Assembly: GCA_045652965.1 (NCBI GenBank)
Contig: JAZOLI010000122.1
Span: 1 to 13,599, forward strand
DNA: 13,599 nucleotides
Source of the DNA: Scatosoma sp045652965
GTDB lineage: Bacteria; Bacillota; Clostridia; Christensenellales; Borkfalkiaceae
Direction of reading: 5' to 3'
A program made the translations under genes and the position numbers. Shown piece after piece: positions 1-6,093 of this stretch (positions within the stretch are counted from its first letter, which is position 1; each line of letters opens with the position of its first letter). The notes beneath the pieces are model-generated. The model was not told the DNA's origin and ran no database searches. It was given only the letters and a program-made list of their open reading frames with translations.

Positions 1-1
1 T

Positions 2-679
2 ATCGTTTTGTGGGCGGATTCCGATAACCAAGAAACTACGATGAATTTGATTAACAATAGCGACGGTATCATCGCATTGACCAATCAAAACAGCAGCGTG
101 ACGTACAAATACGATTATACAACGCATAAAACGGATTTGGATATCTACGGCGATATGAAGCTTAATCCGTTGAACTTGATGATTTCTATCACGAAATCGG
201 AGTCTTTCGTATCGACGACGATTGAACTCACGCTTACGACGGGCGAGACGGGCGCTTCGAGTGGGGTGTTCTCCCCTATCTCCGATTATTTCGACGTGAG
301 CTTAAATGCAGTAAACGGCAGCGCAACGGTTGACGCGAGCAAGCAAAAGGTAAAATTATTGCCTGGCGCGAACCTCACCGTTGGCAAGGGCGTGGTGGTA
401 AATGCGAAAGAAATTGCCGTGTATGAAGACAATCATCTTTTCGCAAATGGCGCGGATAAACATTACACGACGGATAAGCGCGCAAGCCTTATCATTCACG
501 GCACGTTAAACGTGGAAGCGATTGGCGGCGTTGTGCAAGTTGGAGAAGATGGTGCGCGCTTGAACGTTTCGAGCGCGACGTCGGTCATCTCGAAAGAAAT
601 TAAAAATATGTCACCTAGCAAAACGGTGAATATTACCGTCACGGTATGGGGAATCTCCAAAACCGCAAACTTGCCGTAG
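2..679 (+). CDS. Secreted Listeria-Bacteroides-repeat protein, 5'-partial, ending at an in-frame TAG
   Basis: The frame is already open at base 2, so the real start and any signal peptide lie before the window. The first codons read IVLWAD, which matches the end of a Listeria-Bacteroides (InlB B-type) repeat; the same ending recurs downstream as IYVKWAD. The rest is a Thr/Ser/Val/Asn-rich, beta-type sequence with no catalytic motif, typical of surface or secreted repeat proteins. The stop is TAG at 677-679, and the next codon (680) continues in the same frame with no loss of protein character, so this looks like the first part of a longer protein rather than a natural C-terminus. I see no cell-wall sorting signal. 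Family-level assignment is fairly secure; the role (adhesion or envelope) is inference. The TTG at 8-10 is simply an internal Leu codon. Confidence 0.75.
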   Translation: MVLWADSDNQETTMNLINNSDGIIALTNQNSSVTYKYDYTTHKTDLDIYGDMKLNPLNLMISITKSESFVSTTIELTLTTGETGASSGVFSPISDYFDVSLNAVNGSATVDASKQKVKLLPGANLTVGKGVVVNAKEIAVYEDNHLFANGADKHYTTDKRASLIIHGTLNVEAIGGVVQVGEDGARLNVSSATSVISKEIKNMSPSKTVNITVTVWGISKTANLP

Positions 680-1567
680 GTGCACACGGACTATACTTCC
701 GAAGAAGATAGCACGCTTGTAGCAAAGAACAAGAACGGATCGTTGTTGCGCGGTAGCGAGTTCTTCGCGCGCAATGGGAAATGGGTATCGAACACCGTTT
801 ACATTAATTTGGAACTTAACGGTGGCACGGCTTCCATCCCTGATGGGCCTTATAACAACGGATACGTGTTGAACGTTAGCGAATTGCCTATTCCTGAGCG
901 TACCCATTACAACTTTGTAGGTTGGTACACGACGGAAGACTTCGAAAGCGGAACGGAACTTACGTCTATTGCGCTTATCGAAGACATGACGTTCTACGCG
1001 AAGTGGGAGCTTATGGATGGCGTTAAGCTCGTCACGTTTGCGACCACGAGCACGAACACGACGGACGTGGCAAACACGGCAACCTTCGCTTCACAAACGA
1101 TTTTTGGCACGGTGAAATACGCAACATATCCTTCGCAGGCTACGGTGTGCAACGAAGACATCATGTGCAAGCGCTACGTTTCTGGTTATTATGCGGATAA
1201 AGCGTGCAAAGTGCCGTTTGATTTCTCCAAAGAGATCACCGAAAACACAACGATTTACGTGAAGTGGGCGGATAAGATTAAAGTTTCCATCTCCACGGGT
1301 AAAGCAAACACTTCCGCTGTAGTCGTGAACGGTAAAACGGTGAGCTCGCCTGATACGATCGCTACGTTAAGAGACTACTACGTTGTTCCTGGCGCAGAAG
1401 TCACGATTATTACAAAGACACTTGCAGGCAAACAAGTGACGATAACGGCAACACATAGAGTGAACGGAGAGACTATAACACAAGAATGGACGAGCGCGGA
1501 AAGTGCAACGGCGACCATGATTGTGACAGTTTCCACGACGCTCACCATCATTGCAGCGGCAATGTGA
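680..1567 (+). CDS. Continuation of the repeat protein after the in-frame TAG (likely pseudogene fragment or readthrough part)
   Basis: About 295 codons in exactly the same frame as the upstream fragment, ending at TGA (1565-1567). It holds a textbook Listeria-Bacteroides repeat, from about NLELNGG through FVGWYTTEDF to MTFYAKWE (near 808-1010), and a second repeat ending in IYVKWAD (to about 1272). A Thr/Val-rich tail follows and ends in TLTIIAAAM. There is no LPXTG motif or C-terminal membrane anchor. The GTG at 680 could formally start translation, but no Shine-Dalgarno precedes it and a secreted protein would then lack a signal peptide. I therefore read this as the downstream half of one gene split by a nonsense codon, by readthrough, or by a sequencing error. 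A 13-bp hairpin terminator lies 40 bases after the stop. Confidence 0.65.
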   Translation: MHTDYTSEEDSTLVAKNKNGSLLRGSEFFARNGKWVSNTVYINLELNGGTASIPDGPYNNGYVLNVSELPIPERTHYNFVGWYTTEDFESGTELTSIALIEDMTFYAKWELMDGVKLVTFATTSTNTTDVANTATFASQTIFGTVKYATYPSQATVCNEDIMCKRYVSGYYADKACKVPFDFSKEITENTTIYVKWADKIKVSISTGKANTSAVVVNGKTVSSPDTIATLRDYYVVPGAEVTIITKTLAGKQVTITATHRVNGETITQEWTSAESATATMIVTVSTTLTIIAAAM

Positions 1568-1607
1568 TAGGCAAGGAGCTTTGTTTCCATAACAAACAAT
1601 TAAATGC

Positions 1608-1642
1608 AAATGAGCTTTGTGAAAACAAGGCTCATTTCTTTT
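1608..1642 (+). terminator. Intrinsic terminator with GAAA tetraloop, after the repeat protein
   Basis: The arm at 1608-1620 pairs with 1625-1637 over 13 bases, with one G-U pair. The arms are joined by the GNRA-type loop GAAA (1621-1624) and followed by CTTTT (1638-1642). It should end transcription of the repeat-protein gene. The T run overlaps the -35 hexamer of the next promoter, so the two genes are tightly packed but transcriptionally separated. Confidence 0.8.
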
Positions 1643-1668
1643 ACATTGGGCAAAGATTATGGTATAAT
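1640..1668 (+). promoter_or_regulatory. Sigma-A promoter of the nuclease/ATPase operon (extended -10)
   Basis: The -35 is TTTACA at 1640-1645 and the -10 is TATAAT at 1663-1668, with exactly 17 bases between. A TG at 1660-1661 gives an extended -10 (TGgTATAAT). The expected start of transcription is around 1675, just before the AAGGAGA ribosome binding site at 1678-1684. Confidence 0.8.
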
Positions 1669-1690
1669 AAAAGGGATAAGGAGAAGATTT

Positions 1691-2749
1691 ATGAAAATCA
1701 TACACACGGGAGATATACACATCGGCTCGGCGTTGCGCTCGTTGCCGCCTGAAAAAGCAGAGATAAGAAAGCGGGAGATTTTTGAAGGGTTTGCCGCGCT
1801 TACCTGCTACGCCAAGGAAAACGGTGTTTCGGCGGTGATTATCGCAGGCGATTTGTTCGATGAAAACGGCGTTGCTCCCCATTGGAAAAAGGAAACGCTT
1901 GCTTGCATTGCGGCGGCAAGCCCTGTGCGCTTTTTCTATGTGTCGGGCAACCACGATAGCGACGTGATGTTTTTGGGGGAGCTTCCTCAAAACCTTTTCA
2001 TCTTTTCTCACGATCATGGATGGTATTCTTATGATGTAGGCGAAAACGTGACGATCACGGGCGCGGATGCGCGCAATTTTACGCAAGCTTTTGCTTCGCC
2101 CTTGCATTTGTTGCAAAATAGATATAATATCGTCACCCTGCACGGCGAAAAGGACGTTCCTTTTTCCTATTTCAACGATAAAAACGTTGATTATCTTGCG
2201 CTTGGGCATATCCATAAGCCCATGCCAAAAGCGGAAAAACTTGGTTATCGTGGGGTGTATCGCTATTGCGGTTGCCCCGAAGCGCGCGGTTTTGACGAAG
2301 TGGGTGCGCGCGGCTTTTTCTTGCTTGAAATTCGTTCGGGCAGGCTTGTCGGCGAAAAATTTTTATCGCTTGCAAAGCGCATGGTGGTGGAGCTTCACGT
2401 GGATATAACCGCTTGTCAAACGTATGCAGACGTGGAGAATGCGGTGCTGGGTAGCGCGGCGCAAATTTCGCCCGATGATATCGTGAAAGTGGTGCTTTGT
2501 GGCAATCCATGCGCCGAGCTTATAAAGGACACGTCCTTGCTTTGCGAGCGGCTTTGTCAAAAGTTTTTCTTTGCTAAAATCGAAGATATTTCTCGCCCGT
2601 ATATCAATCCCCGCGCCTTTGAAAACGATTTAACCGAGCGCGGCGAATTTGTGAGAGAAGTGGGCAGGTATGAGATGAACGAAGATTTCCGTGCGGAAGT
2701 GTTGGAAGTAGGCTTAAAAGCGCTTGGCGGGGAGGAGATCGATTTATGA
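1691..2749 (+). CDS. SbcD/Mre11-type (YhaO-like) DNA repair exonuclease, calcineurin-like phosphoesterase
   Basis: A 352-residue metallophosphoesterase expected to act as the nuclease subunit of an SbcCD/Mre11-Rad50-type complex that trims DNA ends and hairpins in a metal-dependent way. All metal-site motifs are visible: GDIH (D8, H10), GDLFD (D54), GNHD (N87, H88), the histidine in TLHGEK (H151) and GHIH (H173, H175). After these comes the C-terminal 'capping' region, including PEARGFDEVGARGF. The start is the ATG at 1691, six bases after AAGGAGA. An upstream ATG at 1604 in the same frame adds 29 poorly fitting residues, lies inside the terminator/promoter region, and is rejected. The stop overlaps the ATG of the ATPase gene (ATGA), so the two are translationally coupled. 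Length is close to typical SbcD/YhaO. Family confidence is high; whether to call it SbcD or YhaO is less certain. Confidence 0.9.
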   Translation: MKIIHTGDIHIGSALRSLPPEKAEIRKREIFEGFAALTCYAKENGVSAVIIAGDLFDENGVAPHWKKETLACIAAASPVRFFYVSGNHDSDVMFLGELPQNLFIFSHDHGWYSYDVGENVTITGADARNFTQAFASPLHLLQNRYNIVTLHGEKDVPFSYFNDKNVDYLALGHIHKPMPKAEKLGYRGVYRYCGCPEARGFDEVGARGFFLLEIRSGRLVGEKFLSLAKRMVVELHVDITACQTYADVENAVLGSAAQISPDDIVKVVLCGNPCAELIKDTSLLCERLCQKFFFAKIEDISRPYINPRAFENDLTERGEFVREVGRYEMNEDFRAEVLEVGLKALGGEEIDL

Positions 2750-4209
2750 GATTTGTTTCTTGCTTCGTTTCGGGTTTTGGTAAGCTTTGCAATCAATCGT
2801 TTGATCTTAGCAAAGACGTGGTGGAAATCAAGGCGAAAAACGGCGGCGGTAAAACGACGCTCGCGGTGTTTTTAGAGAGTATGTTGTTTGGGCTTGAAAA
2901 TAGCCGAAGCCGCGCGTTGGAAGAAAATCCACGGCTTAAATACGAGCCTTGGCAGGGTGGCGCGTTTGGTGGCTCGCTCACTTTTATCCATGCAGGAAAA
3001 ACCTATCGCATTGAACGTAAATTTGGCAAAACGCCGAGCGCGGATAGCGTGAAGCTTTATGATAAAAACAACATGCCCTGCTACGATTTTGGAGAAAACG
3101 TTTCTTCCCTTGGCGAGCTTCTTTTGGGCGTGAACAGGGAAACTTATAAAAGAAGCGCATATATCCCGCAAGGCGCAATTTTATCCGATCGTTTACCCGA
3201 CGATGCGAAAGCGCGCCTAATCGCTCTTTTATCCGTGGACGGAACAAAAGAAATGGGTGCAAGCGGAGCAATCAAGCGGCTGGATGAAGCGGAGAGAAAA
3301 CTTCGAGCAAGGCGCGCGCCTGCAAAGGGTAAATTGGACGAAATTGATGAAAAGATAGAAGCGCTTACCCGTGCCAAAGCCGATTGCGAGAGGGCGGCGG
3401 AAGAAGCGAGAAAAGAAAGAGAAAAGATGGTCGCCTTGCAGACAACGCTTGCGGAAAGAGAGCAAGGAAAAGGTGAACACATCAAGAAAAAAGGTAGCCT
3501 TGCGAGTTTGGTTTTAGCAGCGATTTTCATGGCGGTTGGGGCGTTCTCGTTTAAAACTTTTCCCATGCTTAGTGTGGTCTCGTACATCATTGGCGGTGTG
3601 TTGCTGCTCACGTTATGCCTTGGCAAAAAGCAAAGAGAAAGCCGAGAAAACAGCAAGGATAGAGAGCACTTGATCGCACAACGTACTCGCCTTGAATTGC
3701 AAGTGGAAAATTTAGAAAAGCAAGCCTATGCCTACGCCGATTATCAAGCGGAAATCGAGCGTTTGGGGGAAGAAAAAGCGCGTCTGGAAACGCGGCTTCG
3801 GGCGATCAAAACGGCAAAAGAATTGCTGATAAGAGCGCGCTCGAACATGGCTTCGTGTTATCTTGCGCCCGTGGAAGAAAAGTTTAAAGAGTATGCGAAA
3901 ATTTTAAGCAAGAGCGAAGAAGAAACGCTTTGTTTAACGGCGGAAGGAACGCCGATTGTAGACGAAAGCGGTTCTTTTAAACAAATCGCGCATTATAGCG
4001 CGGGTGCGCAAGATTTAATGGGGCTTTGCCTGCGCCTTGCGCTTGCGGAAGCGGTGTTTGAAAAGGGCAATTTGCCTGTGCTCGTTCTCGACGATCCGCT
4101 CGTGAATTTCGACGATGAAACGACGTCGCGCGCAAAGCGATTGCTTCGTGGTTTTTCCAAGAAATATCAAATCGTTTATTTCACGTGCAAAGAAGAGCGA
4201 ACGTTGTGA
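2746..4209 (+). CDS. Short SbcC/Rad50/YhaN-type ATPase with a central membrane hairpin
   Basis: A 487-residue ABC/SMC-like ATPase, partner of the upstream nuclease. Its ATG overlaps the nuclease stop, and GGAGGAG lies at 2731-2737. Visible motifs are Walker A KNGGGKTT (K36; the usual first Gly is Ala30), Q-loop YIPQG (Q142), signature YSAGAQ (about 417-422), and Walker B LVLDDP (D449, D450) followed by NFDDE, a pattern I associate with the YhaN family. The two ATPase halves are separated by charged coiled-coil arms (about 170-250 and 296-390). Between them lie two hydrophobic segments (about 251-268 and 274-293), and there is no CxxC zinc hook. SbcC and YhaN proteins are usually around twice this length. 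The final motif reads FTCKEE, where I would expect FTCH, so the H-loop histidine appears replaced by Lys. It probably powers and tethers the nuclease at the membrane; this is inference. Confidence 0.85.
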   Translation: MRFVSCFVSGFGKLCNQSFDLSKDVVEIKAKNGGGKTTLAVFLESMLFGLENSRSRALEENPRLKYEPWQGGAFGGSLTFIHAGKTYRIERKFGKTPSADSVKLYDKNNMPCYDFGENVSSLGELLLGVNRETYKRSAYIPQGAILSDRLPDDAKARLIALLSVDGTKEMGASGAIKRLDEAERKLRARRAPAKGKLDEIDEKIEALTRAKADCERAAEEARKEREKMVALQTTLAEREQGKGEHIKKKGSLASLVLAAIFMAVGAFSFKTFPMLSVVSYIIGGVLLLTLCLGKKQRESRENSKDREHLIAQRTRLELQVENLEKQAYAYADYQAEIERLGEEKARLETRLRAIKTAKELLIRARSNMASCYLAPVEEKFKEYAKILSKSEEETLCLTAEGTPIVDESGSFKQIAHYSAGAQDLMGLCLRLALAEAVFEKGNLPVLVLDDPLVNFDDETTSRAKRLLRGFSKKYQIVYFTCKEERTL

Positions 4210-4230
4210 TGAAAATTAGGTGAAAATTAG
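4210..4230 (+). repeat. Short tandem direct repeat after the ATPase gene
   Basis: TGAAAATTAG occurs at 4210-4219 and again at 4221-4230, separated by one G. It lies directly after the ATPase stop. No function is evident and it could be chance in AT-rich spacer DNA. No hairpin terminator is seen in 4210-4260. Confidence 0.4.
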
Positions 4231-4260
4231 CGCAAACGATCAAACGTTCCGCTGAAATTA

Positions 4261-4289
4261 TTGACATTATTTTTTGAAGAGAGTATAAT
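4261..4289 (+). promoter_or_regulatory. Perfect-consensus sigma-A promoter for the ABC exporter operon
   Basis: TTGACA at 4261-4266, 17 bases of spacer and TATAAT at 4284-4289: both hexamers and the spacing match consensus exactly. The ribosome binding site TAAGGAG is at 4306-4312, eight bases before the ATG at 4321. No clear operator palindrome overlaps the hexamers, which suggests strong, largely unregulated expression (inference). Confidence 0.85.
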
Positions 4290-4320
4290 GATAGAGTATT
4301 GATTTTAAGGAGTTAAATGC

Positions 4321-6093
4321 ATGGCAAGTCCGGTAAAAACGCTGCTGGGAAGCGTTCGACAATATAAAAAACCGTCGATCATCACACCGATATTTATGCT
4401 CGTAGAAGCCTTTTGTGAGTGTTTGATGCCCTTTTTCATGGCGCAAATGATCAACGAAGCGGCGATTGTCGCAGGCGATTTTGGGCATATCGCAAAATAC
4501 GGCGGTATCCTGTTGGGCTTGGCGGCGCTTTCGCTTATGAGCGGCGCGTTGGCTGGGCGGTTTGCGGCGCAGGCAAGTTGCGGTTTTGCAACCAACTTAC
4601 GCCACGATTTGTTTTATAAAGTTCAAAAATTCTCGTTTGCGAACGTGGATAAATTTTCCACGTCGTCGCTCGTGACGCGGCTCACGACGGATGTGACCAA
4701 CGTGCAACAATCCTATCAAATGTGTTTGCGCATTGCCATTCGCGTGCCACTCCAATTCCTGTTTGCAATCGTTATGAGCTTTGCGCTCAATGCACGGCTT
4801 GCGTGGGTGTTCGTGGTGATCGTGCCCATGCTCGGGCTTTTCCTGATTTCGATCATGCGAATCGTTATGCCCTTTTTCCGCCGTATTTTCAAAAAATACG
4901 ATGCGCTCAACAATTCCGTGCAAGAAAACGTGGGCGGCATTCGCGTTGTAAAATCGTTCGTGCGTGAAAGTTATGAAACGGAAAAATTCCAAAAGGCGGC
5001 AGGGGAAGTTAGAAACGATTTCACGAAAGCGGAAAAAATACTCGCGCTCAACAACCCCGTGATGACGTTTTTTATCAATTTTGCAGCGGTTTTAATTTCC
5101 TATCTCGGCGCGAAAACGATCATTAACTCTGGCACGCTTTCAGGTGATTTCGTGCCCACTGAGCTTTCGGCACTTATCACCTACGGCATACAAATTTTAT
5201 CCGCATGCATGATGTTCTCGATGGTGTTCGTTATGATCACGATGTCGTTTGAATCGATGCGCCGTATCGCGGAAGTGTTGGAACAAGAATCCGATCTCGT
5301 CAGCCCCGAAAATGCGGTGAAAGAAGTGGTTGACGGCGCGGTGCGTTTTGAAAACGTGTGCTTTAAATATTCGGAAAAGGCAGAAAAATATGCTCTTTCG
5401 GACATTAATTTGGATATCAAATCGGGGCAAACGGTGGGCATTTTAGGCGGCACGGGCTCATCGAAAACCACGCTCATTCAAATGATACCCCGCCTTTACG
5501 ATGCCACGGAGGGGGCTGTGTTCGTTGGTGGCGTGAACGTGAAAGATTACGATTTAGACGTGCTGAGAAAGGAAGTGGCGGTCGTTTTACAAAAGAACGT
5601 GCTCTTCTCGGGCACGATCAAGGAAAATTTGCGTTGGGGTGATGAAAACGCGACGGATGAAGATATAGAGCGCGTTTGTAAACTCGCCCAAGCGGATGAA
5701 TTTATTCGCGCTTTCCCCGACGGATACGACACGTATATCGAGCAGGGGGGCACGAACGTTTCGGGCGGACAAAAGCAGCGCCTTTGCATCGCGCGTGCGC
5801 TTCTTCGCAAGCCCAAGGTGCTCATTTTAGACGATTCCACGTCGGCGGTGGATACGAAAACGGATGCGCTCATTCGTAGAGCATTTGCGCAAGAAATCCC
5901 TGACACGACGAAAATTATCATCGCGCAACGCGTGGCTTCGGTGGAACACGCGGATAAGATTGTGGTGCTCGACGGCGGTAAAATTATCGCCTGTGGCAAC
6001 CACGAAACGCTGATCCAATCAAGCGAAATTTATCGTGAGATCTACGAAGCGCAAACGAAAGCTAAAAGCGAAAAAGGGGGTGAAGCGTTATGA
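4321..6093 (+). CDS. ABC exporter subunit with degenerate ATP site (multidrug/lipid type, YheI/TM287-like)
   Basis: A 590-residue half-transporter: a six-helix type IV exporter membrane domain (about 15-310) fused to a nucleotide-binding domain (about 335-575). Visible motifs are Walker A GGTGSSKT (K382, with Ser in place of a Gly), Q-loop VLQKNVLFSGT, a good signature VSGGQKQR (481-483 region) and Walker B LILDDSTSAVD, where D505 replaces the catalytic Glu. The H-loop is IIAQR, with Q536 replacing the catalytic His. Losing both catalytic residues is typical of the degenerate subunit of heterodimeric exporters such as TM287/288 or BmrCD. Its stop overlaps the start of the next gene (ATGA), so the two subunits are coupled. 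The start is supported by TAAGGAG; an ATG at 4317 is out of frame. The substrate cannot be read from sequence; drugs, lipids or peptides are all possible. Confidence 0.92.
   Translation: MASPVKTLLGSVRQYKKPSIITPIFMLVEAFCECLMPFFMAQMINEAAIVAGDFGHIAKYGGILLGLAALSLMSGALAGRFAAQASCGFATNLRHDLFYKVQKFSFANVDKFSTSSLVTRLTTDVTNVQQSYQMCLRIAIRVPLQFLFAIVMSFALNARLAWVFVVIVPMLGLFLISIMRIVMPFFRRIFKKYDALNNSVQENVGGIRVVKSFVRESYETEKFQKAAGEVRNDFTKAEKILALNNPVMTFFINFAAVLISYLGAKTIINSGTLSGDFVPTELSALITYGIQILSACMMFSMVFVMITMSFESMRRIAEVLEQESDLVSPENAVKEVVDGAVRFENVCFKYSEKAEKYALSDINLDIKSGQTVGILGGTGSSKTTLIQMIPRLYDATEGAVFVGGVNVKDYDLDVLRKEVAVVLQKNVLFSGTIKENLRWGDENATDEDIERVCKLAQADEFIRAFPDGYDTYIEQGGTNVSGGQKQRLCIARALLRKPKVLILDDSTSAVDTKTDALIRRAFAQEIPDTTKIIIAQRVASVEHADKIVVLDGGKIIACGNHETLIQSSEIYREIYEAQTKAKSEKGGEAL

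Noticed and set aside
677..679. Firm claim of a changed genetic code (TAG as sense)
   Set aside because: One in-frame TAG in a fast-evolving surface protein is explained more simply by mutation or error; no other main gene contains an internal TAG.
680..700. GTG at 680 as start of an independent gene
   Set aside because: No ribosome binding site, no signal peptide, and it is the first codon after an in-frame TAG in a continuous repeat protein.
1604..1690. Upstream ATG giving the nuclease 29 extra N-terminal residues
   Set aside because: It lies before the promoter inside the terminator stem; the ATG at 1691 has AAGGAGA and begins exactly at the conserved MKIIHTGDIH.
1367..2215. Open frame of about 280 codons on the - strand across the repeat-protein end and nuclease start
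   Set aside because: It crosses a terminator, a promoter and a conserved gene; its composition (many Cys, Arg, His) is that of a shadow frame.
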